Origin: Arthrobacter sp. SLBN-112
Lineage (GTDB): Bacteria > Actinomycetota > Actinomycetes > Actinomycetales > Micrococcaceae
Reading direction: 5' to 3'
Length of the DNA: 64,000 bases
Assembly: GCF_030944625.1 (NCBI RefSeq)
Contig: NZ_JAUSXY010000001.1
Location: 1,240,001 to 1,304,000, forward strand
Below are positions 53,723 to 61,882 of the stretch, in pieces. Every line of letters starts with the position of its first letter. Positions within the stretch are counted from its first letter, which is position 1. The position numbers were made by a program, and so were the translations under genes. Under the pieces are notes generated by a model, which saw nothing but the letters and a program-made list of their open reading frames with translations, was not told the origin of the DNA and searched no databases.

Positions 53723-54477
53723 GCCAGACGGGTGGCGCGCAGGACGACGTCGGCAATGGTCGCCTCCTGCCCGTCAGGCCCGGTGACCGGGCGCTCCCGG
53801 TTGGTGAGGACCTCCAGCTGCCATCCGGGGCCGTCGAGCGCAAGTTCACGGACCAGCTGGTTTCCGGTGTAGAACATGTCCAGGTGCTGGTGGTGGTCGT
53901 TGCCCCAAGGCGGCAACCGGTCCGGGTGGTGGCCCACCACCAGCAGGGTCCCGCCGGGCTTGACGGCTGAGGCGGCGGCGCGCAGCGGGACCCGCCAGTC
54001 GAGCTCCTGGGAATGCAGGAACTGCGAGGTCACGAGGTCGTAGGAACCCTCGGGCTGCCACTGCGTCAGGTCCGCCTGCTGCCAGGTGATCCGGCTGCGG
54101 ATGTCCCCGTTGGATGCGTTCACGCTTTCGCGTGCCAGCTCGGCCAGTTCGTGGGAGTGGGCCCGCTCCAGCGCCACGGCGGAAACGTCGACGGCGGTCA
54201 CGGACCAGCCTTGCCGGGCGAGCCAGATGGCGTCGGCACCTTCGCCGCACCCCAGTTCCAGTGCCTTGCCGGGGCGCAGGCCGCCGGCCTCACGGACCAG
54301 CTGCGGGTTCGGCTTCCCGCTCCAGAGCCGGGCTTTGGTCCGGTAGCGTTCGTCCCAAACCGTCCCGGGGTCGACGCCGCCGCCCGCCGCTTCCGGCGCC
54401 CCGCCGGCGTCGTCCGCGTGGTGCTGGTGCGCTTCATGCTGGTGCGTGTCCTGGCCCTGCCCCGGGTGTTCGCTCAT
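53719..54477 (-). CDS. SAM-dependent methyltransferase with His-rich N-terminus
   Basis: A 252-residue class I methyltransferase: KALELGCGEGADAIWLARQG (SAM loop), VTAVDVSAVALERAHSH, and YDLVTSQFLHSQEL. It resembles the thiopurine/tellurite-resistance type. The N-terminal 20 residues are His-rich (THQHEAHQHHADDAGG) and could bind metal. The start at 54477 follows the promoter-proximal region; longer readings are not supported. Confidence 0.82.
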   Translation of the reverse strand: MSEHPGQGQDTHQHEAHQHHADDAGGAPEAAGGGVDPGTVWDERYRTKARLWSGKPNPQLVREAGGLRPGKALELGCGEGADAIWLARQGWSVTAVDVSAVALERAHSHELAELARESVNASNGDIRSRITWQQADLTQWQPEGSYDLVTSQFLHSQELDWRVPLRAAASAVKPGGTLLVVGHHPDRLPPWGNDHHQHLDMFYTGNQLVRELALDGPGWQLEVLTNRERPVTGPDGQEATIADVVLRATRLA

Positions 54478-54540
54478 GCTCCAACACTGCCCCGCCATGC
54501 CGCCGATGGCAACGCCGCGGACGGGTACCGGCCGGCGGGA

Positions 54541-54794
54541 TGCTAGACTGGAGGAACTTGATGTGCAGTGATGCCGCCTGCTCCTAATCTGGAGATCCTT
54601 TCCAGGGAGTGGGCTTTCTTCATGTGAGAGGCACATCCTGCGTCGATGAACGCGTTCCATTTGGTCCCGGCCGGCTGTCCCTATTTACAGCGCCCGGTTG
54701 ATCACCTGACTTTTCTTCGGCGAAACCCCTGGTCCAACCGGCATCGGGGGCCGATATCCGCCCGGATACCGCCAGAAAGACCGTAAAAAACTAC
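54541..54794 (+). promoter_or_regulatory. Long structured 5' leader of the DEAD-box helicase gene
   Basis: An extended -10 (TGC then TAGACT, 54541-54549) would start an mRNA with about 240 untranslated bases. GATGTGC (54560-54566) can pair with GCACATC (54631-54637), while ATGTG (54622-54626) can pair with CACAT (54632-54636) in a local hairpin; the two are mutually exclusive. Only a weak ribosome-binding site precedes the ATG. Long leaders are common for cold-shock helicase genes. No known RNA family was recognised. Confidence 0.45.
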
Positions 54795-56691
54795 ATGACT
54801 ACTTTTGCTGCCCTCGGTACTCCCAAGGCCCTTGCAGACACACTCACTGCGCAGGGAATCGTTGAACCGTTCCCCATCCAGGTGAAGACCCTCCCGGATA
54901 CCCTGTCCGGCCGTGACGTCCTTGGCCGCGGCCGGACAGGGTCCGGTAAAACCATTGCTTTCGCTATCCCGCTTGTAGCAAGACTCGCTGAGCGGGAAGC
55001 CAAGCACTTCCGCAAGCCCGGCCGCCCCATGGGCCTGGTCCTGGCACCCACCCGTGAACTGGCAACCCAGATCAACGCCACCATCGAGCCGCTGGCCAAG
55101 GCCGCCGGCCTGAACACCACCGTGATCTACGGCGGCATCTCCCAGGCCCGGCAGGAGAAGGCGCTGCGTGCCGGCGTCGACATCGTCATCGCCTGCCCCG
55201 GCCGCCTGGAGGACCTGATCCGCCAGCGCATCCTCACCCTCGAGGGCGTGGAGATCACCGTCCTGGACGAGGCCGACCACATGGCCGACCTCGGCTTCCT
55301 GCCCGTGGTGAAGAAGCTCATGGACATGACCCCCAGCCAGGGCCAGCGCCTGCTCTTCTCCGCCACCTTGGACAACGGCGTGGACAAGATCGTCCAGCGC
55401 TACCTGTCCAACCCGCTGACGCACTCCGTGGACGACCCCCAGGCTGCGGTGACCACCATGGAGCACCACGTGCTGGTGGTCAACGACCAGACCGTCAAGA
55501 AGCAGCTGATCGTGAGAGCTCGCCTCCGGCGCCGGCCGCCGCGTCCTCTTCATGCGGACCAAGCACCACGCCCGCAAGCTGGCCAAGACCCTCACCGACG
55601 CCGGTATCCCTGCCGTGGACCTGCACGGCAACCTCTCGCAGAAGGCCCGTGACCGGAACCTCGCCGAGTTCTCCAACGGCGATGTCCGCGTCCTGGTGGC
55701 CACCGACGTCGCCGCCCGCGGTGTGCACGTTGACGACGTCGAACTGGTTATCCACGTGGATCCGCCCACCGAGCACAAGGCGTACCTGCACCGTTCCGGC
55801 CGCACCGCGCGTGCCGGTTCCGACGGCACCGTGGTCACGCTGACCCTGCCGGAGCAGCAGTCCGACGTGAAGAAGCTCATGAAGGCAGCCGGCGTGGACG
55901 TCAACTTCGAACGCGTCACGGCCAGCTCGCCGATCGTGGCCGAGCTCGTCGGCGACATCGCCGAGAAGGTCGACCCCCGCACCCGCGCCGCACTGCTGGC
56001 GGCCAAGGGACCCAAGCAGGGCGCCGGCACCTCCACCGGTGCCAACGCCGAGCGCAAGCGTGCACGCCGCCAGGCTGCGCCGAGCGCCGGTGGCCGCGGC
56101 GGACGTGGCGGACGCGGCAAGGTTTCGGCCGAGCCAGCCCGCAGCGATGCCCCCCGTGCAGAGCGCCGCGCAGCAGCCTTCGAAGGCCGCACTGAAGCCC
56201 GCGCTGCCTTTGACCGCAACGCCGAGCAGAATGAGGACCGCGCTGTTGCGGCAGCGGCGGCCCGCCGCAACGCCCGTGGCCGCGGCACCGCCTCAACCCA
56301 CCGCAACGACGTCCCCGCAGCAGGTGGCCGCTCATCGGCCGGCCGCGGTTCAGACGGCCGCGCAGCAGAAGGCCGGGGCGATGCCCGGATCACCCGCAGC
56401 GACGCCCCTCGCGGTGGCTCCGGCCGCCCGGCCTCAGGCGGACGCCCGGCGTCCGGCGGTGGCCAGCGCAGCGGACGCCCGGCAACCGGCCAGCGTGCAG
56501 CAGCAGGTGCGTCCGGCCAGCGTTCGTCAGGTACCGGCGGCAACAAGGCAGTCTGGTCCTCCAACACCGGCGGGACCTCCGGCGGCTCCTACGGTGCCGG
56601 CAGCGGTGGCAACGGCGGCTCCGGCCGTCCCGCCCGCAGCGGCCCCCGCCGCGCCTCGGCACCGGCGTCGAACGAGCGCCGCGGCCGCTAA
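54795..56691 (+). pseudogene. DEAD-box RNA helicase, one frameshift
   Basis: An ATP-dependent RNA helicase of about 630 residues when repaired. The first part has the Q motif, GRTGSGKT (Walker A), APTRELA, CPGRLEDL, LDEADHMADLGF and LFSATLDNG. At about 55515 one extra base changes the expected GTGGAGCTC to GTGAGAGCTC; removing it joins VKKQLIV to ELASGAGRRVLFMRTKHHAR, followed by VLVATDVAARGVHVDDVELV and HRSGRTARAG. The C-terminal 180 residues are an Arg/Gly/Ala-rich RNA-binding tail. It may be a sequencing error in a functional cold- or ribosome-associated helicase gene. Confidence 0.9.
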
Positions 56692-56695
56692 TCCC

Positions 56696-56715
56696 CACCG
56701 GCTTCCCTGCCGGTG
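56696..56715 (+). terminator. Hairpin after the helicase gene
   Basis: CACCGGC (56696-56702) and GCCGGTG (56709-56715) with a 6-nt loop, 4 bp after the helicase stop; no T-tract. Confidence 0.5.
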
Positions 56716-56731
56716 TGGGCCCAAGCCCCTA

Positions 56732-56793
56732 CATCGAGTGCTCCGTACCTGTCGTTTAGACGCGTCATAACGACAGGTACGGAGCACTCGATG
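56732..56793. repeat. 62-bp near-perfect palindrome
   Basis: Two perfect 25-bp arms (56732-56756 and 56769-56793, beginning CATCGAGTGCTCC and ending GGAGCACTCGATG) flank a 12-bp centre, itself containing the palindrome GACGCGTC. Overall 58 of 62 positions are symmetric. It lies between converging helicase and MBL-hydrolase genes. It is longer than needed for a terminator and has no T-tract; it resembles a repetitive extragenic palindrome or small transposon-like element. Confidence 0.85.
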
Positions 56794-56803
56794 CGTTTAA
56801 CGG

Positions 56804-57454
56804 CTACCAGCCGCGGGCGCGCCACTCTTCGAGGTGCGGCCGTTCGGCACCCAGCGTGGTGGGCTTGCCGTGGCCGGGATGGACGACGGCGGTGTCCGGG
56901 TAGGCGTCGAACAACCGTTCCGTGACATCGGAGAGGAGCTGGGCGAACCGTTCCGGATCCTTCTGTGTGTTGCCCACCCCGCCCGGGAACAGCGAGTCAC
57001 CGGAGAAGATGTGCGCCGGCCCTTCCGGGTCCTGGTACACGAACGCGATCGAACCGGGCGTGTGGCCGCGCAGGTGCACCGCGGTCACGTCGAAGCCGTC
57101 GAAATTCCCGAGGTCACCATGGCTGAGCCGCACGTCCACGGGAACCGGCAACGCATCGGCGTCGTCCGCTCCCGCCGCTGTCCGGGCTCCGGTGGCGTCA
57201 ACCAGCTCCTTCAGCGCCCGAACGTGGTCCCAATGCTGGTGCGTGGTGGCGATCAGCGCCAGCCGCGGCCCGGCAGCGGTGTCCCCGGCTCCGTCCGCCA
57301 GCAACTGCCGGATGGCCGGCAGGTCATCCGCGGCGTCAATCAGCAGCTGCGCGCCGCTGGCTTTGGCTGTCAGCAGGTACACATTGTTGTCCATGTCGCT
57401 GACTGAGATGCCGCGGATGGTGAGGGCCGGCAGGTCGTAGAGAAGTGAGTCCAT
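56804..57454 (-). CDS. Metallo-beta-lactamase-fold hydrolase
   Basis: A 216-residue MBL-fold protein with THQHWDHV (HxHxDH zinc motif), LRGHTPGSIAFVY, IFSGDSLFPGGVGN and VVHPGHGKPTTLG. This is the glyoxalase II-like group; it could hydrolyse a thioester or lactone. The ATG at 57454 gives the usual N-terminus; upstream residues belong to non-coding sequence. Confidence 0.88.
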   Translation of the reverse strand: MDSLLYDLPALTIRGISVSDMDNNVYLLTAKASGAQLLIDAADDLPAIRQLLADGAGDTAAGPRLALIATTHQHWDHVRALKELVDATGARTAAGADDADALPVPVDVRLSHGDLGNFDGFDVTAVHLRGHTPGSIAFVYQDPEGPAHIFSGDSLFPGGVGNTQKDPERFAQLLSDVTERLFDAYPDTAVVHPGHGKPTTLGAERPHLEEWRARGW

Positions 57455-57474
57455 GGGCTTCAGTCCAGGCACGG

Positions 57475-57777
57475 CTACAGGTCGAGCGGCAGGGTGGTCG
57501 AGTAGACCTGCTTGGACGGCGGCGCGGCCAGTACCTCGTGCAGCGCGCTTTTGCCCTCCGGCGTTTTCCGCCACGAGGCGTAGTCGTCATGGTCCTGCGT
57601 GGTAGCCCAGGTTTCCACCACCAGGATGTGGCAGGGATCCGCGTCGTCCACCAGCGCTTCGATGCCCTGGTTGCCCGGCCAGGCACGGGTGGCAGCAAGC
57701 GTCTCGGACAGGTACTTGGCGGCGTCCTCCCGGTGGGCGGGATCGAACCGGACTTCGAAGTGGACGATGGCAGGCAT
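57475..57777 (-). CDS. Antibiotic biosynthesis monooxygenase-domain protein (YgiN-like)
   Basis: A 100-residue ferredoxin-like (ABM domain) protein: VHFEVRFDPAHREDAAKYLS and HILVVETWATTQDHDDYASW. Similar small proteins oxidise quinols without a cofactor. AAGGAG is placed 4 bp before the ATG at 57777, which fixes the start. Confidence 0.82.
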   Translation of the reverse strand: MPAIVHFEVRFDPAHREDAAKYLSETLAATRAWPGNQGIEALVDDADPCHILVVETWATTQDHDDYASWRKTPEGKSALHEVLAAPPSKQVYSTTLPLDL

Positions 57778-57830
57778 GGAGCTCCTTAAAATTGCTGTCA
57801 AATGCACGGTTTGGTTGGAAACAGCATCCC

Positions 57831-58859
57831 TTATTCGCGGCCTTCGGACACCCAGGCGGGGTTTGCCGAGCGGGATCCGACGACGGCGTCCGAGGCCGCG
57901 CCGAGAACCTCCAGGTGCGCCGGGGTGAGGTCCAGGGCAAGGGCGCCGAGGTTTTCGTCGATCCGTGCAGCTTTCCGGGTGCCCGGGATGGGAACCACAG
58001 GCAAGCCGAGCCGTTTGCCCTGGGCGAACAGCCAGGCCAGGGCCACCTGCGCCGGTGTGGCGGCCAACTGGTCAGCCACGGCGCGGACGGCGTCCACCAC
58101 CGCCTGGTTGGCGCTCGCAGCGTCGGGGGCAAAGCGGGGAATGTTCCGTCTGAAGTCCTTCTCGCCCAGGCTTGAGGTGTCCACGGTGCCGGTGAGGAAG
58201 CCGCGGCCCAGCGGGGAGTAGGGGACGAAGCCAACACCAAGCTCTGCTGCGGCGGGAACCACGTTGCGCTCCACATCCCGGCTCCAGATGGACCACTCAC
58301 TCTGGACCGCGGAGATCGGGTGCACCGCTGCGGCGTCACGGAGTTCCTGGGCCGTCGCCTCGGACAGCCCCAGGTGCTTGACCTTTCCCTGCTTCACCAG
58401 CTCCGCCATGGCGCCCACGGTTTCCTCGATGGGGACCCGGACATCGCGGCGGTGCATGTAGTACAGATCGATCACGTCGGTGCCCAGCCGCTGCAGGCTG
58501 CGGTCCACAGCCTGGCGCACGTATTCAGCATCGCCCCGGATGTCCGTGTAGCCGTCCGCGGGGGTGCCCACCAGCGCAAACTTGGTGGCCAGCTGGATCT
58601 CGTCCCGCCGCTCCTTGAGCAGCTGGGAAATCAGCTCCTCGTTGCTGCCGCCGCCGTAAATGTCCGCGGTGTCGATGAAGCTGACGCCGACATCGACGGC
58701 ATGGTGCAGCGTCCGGAGGGCCTCGGCGGGATCAACGTCGCCGTAAACCGGGGTGAGGGCCATGCCGCCAAATCCAAGGGGGCTGACAGCCAGGCCGTCG
58801 CCGAGCTGGACACTGGCGGCGGGCCTGGTGTTGCCGTGGTCAGTGCGGGTGTGTGCCAT
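57831..58859 (-). CDS. Aldo/keto reductase
   Basis: A 342-residue NADPH-dependent aldo/keto reductase. The catalytic tetrad is visible as Asp and Tyr in FIDTADIYGGGSNEELI, Lys in LATKFALVG and His in YYMHRRD. The cofactor loop is YSPLGRGFLTGTVD and the C-terminus has IPGTRKAARIDENLGAL. It likely reduces aldehydes or ketones; the substrate is unknown. Confidence 0.92.
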   Translation of the reverse strand: MAHTRTDHGNTRPAASVQLGDGLAVSPLGFGGMALTPVYGDVDPAEALRTLHHAVDVGVSFIDTADIYGGGSNEELISQLLKERRDEIQLATKFALVGTPADGYTDIRGDAEYVRQAVDRSLQRLGTDVIDLYYMHRRDVRVPIEETVGAMAELVKQGKVKHLGLSEATAQELRDAAAVHPISAVQSEWSIWSRDVERNVVPAAAELGVGFVPYSPLGRGFLTGTVDTSSLGEKDFRRNIPRFAPDAASANQAVVDAVRAVADQLAATPAQVALAWLFAQGKRLGLPVVPIPGTRKAARIDENLGALALDLTPAHLEVLGAASDAVVGSRSANPAWVSEGRE

Positions 58860-58900
58860 GAGTGCTCCTGTTCGGTCCTGCAGTGTGGAGAGAGGTTCGT

Positions 58901-59527
58901 TTACAGCCAGGGGATGATCCGGTCTGCCGCCGGCCGTCCGGCCTGGATCAGGCGCGCATTTGCTTCATCGGGACCGGTGGCCCAGGCCGTGGCGGCTGCA
59001 CGGTCCATGCCGAATGACACGTGCCGGTCCACCAGCCGCTGCAGGCGGAGGGCGGGCGGAGTTTCGAGGAACCACAGCTCGTCCAGCTGCGCCCGCACTT
59101 CCTTCCATGGTTCCTGCTCGGCCAGCAAGTAATTGCCCTCCGTGATGACCAGCGGGACATCCGCGGGCACCGCGATCGAGGCGGCCACCGGCTCGTCCAG
59201 GGTGCGGCGGAATTCCGGTGCGTACACCACTGCTTCGTCCCGGCGCGCCAGGCGGCGCAGCAGCGAAAGGTAGCCGCCGCCGTCGAACGTATCAATGGCG
59301 CCTTTGCGCTCCCGCAGCGGCGTCCCCTCGATGATCGCGTTGCCCAGGTGGAAGCCGTCCATCGGGACAACCACGGCCGTACCCGGGCTGAACTGCTCCT
59401 GCAGCCACGCGGCGAAGGTGGACTTTCCGGATCCCGGCGCGCCGGCGATGCCCAGGATGGTGCGCGTCCTGGGGGACAGCCTGTACCGGAGCGCCTCGAC
59501 GGCCTGGGTGATCTCGGGGGAGTCCAT
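58901..59527 (-). CDS. P-loop nucleoside/nucleotide kinase family protein
   Basis: A 208-residue kinase with Walker A GAPGSGKST and the uridine kinase/pantothenate kinase-like layout: VVVPMDGFHLGNAIIEG, GAIDTFDGGGYLSLLRRLAR, YAPEFRRTLDEPV and VITEGNYLLAEQEPWKEV. Annotated relatives phosphorylate nucleosides or sugars such as fructose; no specific substrate can be stated. Confidence 0.85.
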   Translation of the reverse strand: MDSPEITQAVEALRYRLSPRTRTILGIAGAPGSGKSTFAAWLQEQFSPGTAVVVPMDGFHLGNAIIEGTPLRERKGAIDTFDGGGYLSLLRRLARRDEAVVYAPEFRRTLDEPVAASIAVPADVPLVITEGNYLLAEQEPWKEVRAQLDELWFLETPPALRLQRLVDRHVSFGMDRAAATAWATGPDEANARLIQAGRPAADRIIPWL

Positions 59528-59601
59528 GGCAAAAGCCTACGGCTATCGGCCGTGGACCGGCCGCCGAATCTCCCCACTTTTCGGCCCAACAGGACGGCGT
59601 A

Positions 59602-59630
59602 CGACGGCGGGTTGCCGGGACTCGCCGTCG
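59602..59630 (-). terminator. Hairpin after the SMR operon
   Basis: CGACGGCG (59602-59609) and CGCCGTCG (59623-59630) with a 13-nt loop, 24 bp beyond the stop of the second SMR gene on the minus strand; no clear T-tract. Confidence 0.4.
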
Positions 59631-59653
59631 GCGTCCCTCAAAGGTGGAGAAAG

Positions 59654-60031
59654 TCAGCGGCGGAAAGCGCCGGCCGGCTTGCCTGCGGCCGCATGGTCCT
59701 TCCCGGCGGGCAGTGCCTTCAGGCCGGCGGCGCAGCCCACGATGCCGGCAATCAACAACAGCTTCAGGACGCTGAAGGGTTCCACGCCGGTTGCCATCGC
59801 CCAGCCGACCGTCAACGAAGCACCGATGCCCACCCAGATCGCGTACGCGGTGCCCAGCGGAATGCTCCGGATGGCCATGCCCAGGCCCAGCATGCTCAGG
59901 GCTGCCGTGACGGCGAAAATAAGAGTGGGGAGCGGCTTGCTGAAGCCATCGGACAGGCCCAGAGCGGTGGCCCAGACCGCTTCCAGGACCGCGGAGGCAA
60001 GGAGCACCAGCCAGGGAACTGAACGTTTCAC
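59654..60031 (-). CDS. SMR-family exporter subunit 2 (guanidinium exporter pair)
   Basis: A 125-residue four-helix small multidrug resistance protein: LLASAVLEAVWATALGLSDG with the membrane-embedded Glu, LGMAIRSIPLGTAYAIWVGI and the extra C-terminal tail after LLLIAGIVGCAAGLKAL. It starts at GTG 60031, 2 bp after the partner stop. Together with the upstream SMR gene it should form a heterodimer. The guanidine riboswitch upstream points to guanidinium export. Confidence 0.9.
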   Translation of the reverse strand: MKRSVPWLVLLASAVLEAVWATALGLSDGFSKPLPTLIFAVTAALSMLGLGMAIRSIPLGTAYAIWVGIGASLTVGWAMATGVEPFSVLKLLLIAGIVGCAAGLKALPAGKDHAAAGKPAGAFRR

Positions 60032-60033
60032 CG

Positions 60034-60357
60034 TTACGCCACCACCTTCAGGCCAACCACGCACGCGGCGATGCCGGACAGCAGCATCAGCCGGCCCGCC
60101 GTCGGACGTTCAACCTTGGTGGCCATGGCGTAGGCGGAGGTCAGGACAACGCCCACCCCCACCCATACGGCGTAGGCCGTTCCGGTGGGGACGGACTGCA
60201 TCGCGATGGCCAGGCCGCCGGTGCTCGCCGCGACGGCCACCAGGAACAAGGCAGCGGGAGCGAGGCGGCGGCGGCCGGAAACCTGGGCGGACCGGTGCAG
60301 GGCGGCTGCCCAGACGGCCTCCAGCGCGCCGGAAAGAAGAAGGATTATCCACGACAT
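60034..60357 (-). CDS. SMR-family exporter subunit 1 (guanidinium exporter pair)
   Basis: A 107-residue four-helix SMR protein: ILLLSGALEAVWAAALHRS with the essential Glu, and MQSVPTGTAYAVWVGVGVVL. It is the first gene after a guanidine-III riboswitch 13 bp upstream, so the pair probably exports guanidinium in exchange for protons. AAAGGA serves as ribosome-binding site and lies next to the riboswitch 3' end. Confidence 0.92.
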   Translation of the reverse strand: MSWIILLLSGALEAVWAAALHRSAQVSGRRRLAPAALFLVAVAASTGGLAIAMQSVPTGTAYAVWVGVGVVLTSAYAMATKVERPTAGRLMLLSGIAACVVGLKVVA

Positions 60358-60370
60358 GACCAGATCCTTT

Positions 60371-60411
60371 GGCCAGTCTTGTCGCGTGCCGGGTACTGAA
60401 CCGTCGTCCGG
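60371..60411 (-). ncRNA. Guanidine-III riboswitch (ykkC-III)
   Basis: On the minus strand the 41-nt segment begins CCGGACGA, continues with GTACCCGG and GACAAGAC and ends GGCC, matching the conserved blocks of the guanidine-III class as I remember it. The pseudoknot is kept with changed bases: CAGT before ACCCGG can pair with ACTG near the 3' end, where Thermobifida has CCGT and ACGG. It lies just before AAAGGA and the first SMR gene, the usual place for translational control by guanidine. Confidence 0.88.
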
Positions 60412-60448
60412 AGGCTCAGGTGCGGAGCCTTGGATTCCAGCCTAGCAA

Positions 60449-60464
60449 CGCCCGACGACGGGCG
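60449..60464 (-). terminator. Hairpin after hutD
   Basis: CGCCCG (60449-60454) and CGGGCG (60459-60464) with a 4-nt loop, 35 bp after the hutD stop. A TAGGCT -10-like box for the SMR operon follows on the minus strand at 60444-60439. Confidence 0.5.
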
Positions 60465-60498
60465 GCCACCGATGGTGCCGAACCTCACCACACGGCTG

Positions 60499-61083
60499 CT
60501 ACGTGGCGGGCTCCACCGGGTTGATTGATACCACTGCCAGGAAGCCGCGGCCCAGGATCCCGGGGCTGTTGGCGTCCGAGCCTGCCACGGCGTCGTAGCG
60601 GCCCAGTTCCAACGGCTCACTGTCCGCCTGGTCGCTGCCGCCTTCACTGACCATCGCCTGGCCCTGCAGCAGCACCGCCAGCTGGCCTTCGAAGACCGGG
60701 TGGGCGCGCTTCTTGGACAGCTCGAGGATGGAGGTGTATCCCTTGTACGCCGCGGCGCGGGTGATGACGTTCAGGTCCCGGATGTCTCCGGTGGGCAATG
60801 ACCCCGTTGTGGCCGCGCCGCCGTCGAACCTGAAAGGCCGGTACTTCTCCACGGGTTGCTCTGCGCCGTCCACGGTGAGAAGCAGCAGTTCACCGTCAAT
60901 GACCGTCAGGACCCGTTCCATGCCGGGGAACTCCGAAAAGTCACCTGCCTTGGTAACGTCCGCGATGCTCACCCGCCAATCCCAGCCGCCCCCGGCCGCG
61001 TCCTGGCGGGCGATTTCCCTGGTCACCCCGCCGCCGTTGCGCCACGGTTCGGCCTTGAGCTCTGCGAAGCGGATGATCTGCAT
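60499..61083 (-). CDS. hutD: HutD/Ves-family cupin-like protein
   Basis: A 194-residue protein of the HutD/Ves family: IIRFAELKAEPWRNGGGVTR, WDWRVSIADVTKAGDFSEFP, GMERVLTVIDGELLLL and DLNVITRAA. The fold is a double cupin; HutD is linked to histidine utilisation but its activity is not settled. No other hut genes are near. Confidence 0.88.
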   Translation of the reverse strand: MQIIRFAELKAEPWRNGGGVTREIARQDAAGGGWDWRVSIADVTKAGDFSEFPGMERVLTVIDGELLLLTVDGAEQPVEKYRPFRFDGGAATTGSLPTGDIRDLNVITRAAAYKGYTSILELSKKRAHPVFEGQLAVLLQGQAMVSEGGSDQADSEPLELGRYDAVAGSDANSPGILGRGFLAVVSINPVEPAT

Positions 61084-61199
61084 CAGCCCAGCCTAGTTCC
61101 CTGCCCCGGGCCCGGCGTGGTCCGGCGTCGCAGGTTGCGCCCCGTCCCTGCTAATCTCCTGCGGGGGGTCAACACGAAAACAGCCTGAAGGAGCCGGGA

Positions 61200-61811
61200 A
61201 TGTTCGTCAAAGTGTGTGGTCTCAGTACGCCCGAATCGATCCGCGAGGCGGTGGACGCGGGGGCCGACGCCGTAGGGTTCGTCCTCACGGCCAGCCCCCG
61301 GGTGGTCTCCCCCTCCCAGGCCGCCTCCCTGTTAGCGGAGGTTCCCGCCGGTGTGCGTCCGATTGGAGTGTTCCGCGACGAACCCGTGGTCGACGCCGTC
61401 GCAATCGCCCGGGCGGCCGGCCTTGAGTGGATCCAGCTGCACGGGCAACGGTCGCGGGCGGACGTGGCAACGGTGCACGACGCCGGCATGAAGCTGGTCC
61501 GGGCCATCACCATGGGTGCCGGCGAGGATGAGTTCGAAGACTGGGGCGAGGACCTGCTCCTGATTGATGCGGCGGTGCCGGGCTCCGGCGAGTCCTGGGA
61601 CTACGCCTCGGTGGCGGCGTTGCCGGTGCTGCAGGGACGGGAGTGGCTGCTTGCCGGTGGGCTGGACGCGGCTAACGTGGGCCGGGCGTCCGCCGATGCC
61701 CGGGCCTGGGGCGTGGACGTCTCCTCGGGTGTCGAAGCCTCCCGCGGCGTGAAGGACCTGGCAAAGATCCGCGCCTTCGTGCAGGCCGCCAAGGCAACCG
61801 CAGCGGTGTAG
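61200..61811 (+). CDS. trpF: Phosphoribosylanthranilate isomerase
   Basis: A 203-residue TIM barrel with KVCG (catalytic Cys7 region), ADAVGFVLTASPRVVSP, WIQLHG, LLLIDA, LLAGGLDAANV and GVDVSSGVE (catalytic Asp). It converts phosphoribosylanthranilate to its 1-deoxyribulose isomer in tryptophan synthesis. AAGGAG precedes the ATG. It stands alone here, away from any trp operon. Confidence 0.92.
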   Translation: MFVKVCGLSTPESIREAVDAGADAVGFVLTASPRVVSPSQAASLLAEVPAGVRPIGVFRDEPVVDAVAIARAAGLEWIQLHGQRSRADVATVHDAGMKLVRAITMGAGEDEFEDWGEDLLLIDAAVPGSGESWDYASVAALPVLQGREWLLAGGLDAANVGRASADARAWGVDVSSGVEASRGVKDLAKIRAFVQAAKATAAV

Positions 61812-61882
61812 GCGCCGGGCTCAGGGCAAGATCAGGGGAGTCCCCTACCTTCTTACTGGAAGTGCGGGGGCAGAATGGGTTC

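Noticed and set aside
60449..60464. ACGA-tetraloop hairpin suggesting a guanidine-II (mini-ykkC) element.
   Set aside because: The ACGA loop is on the plus strand, opposite to the SMR operon, and only one such hairpin is present. The guanidine-III element at 60371-60411 explains the regulation.
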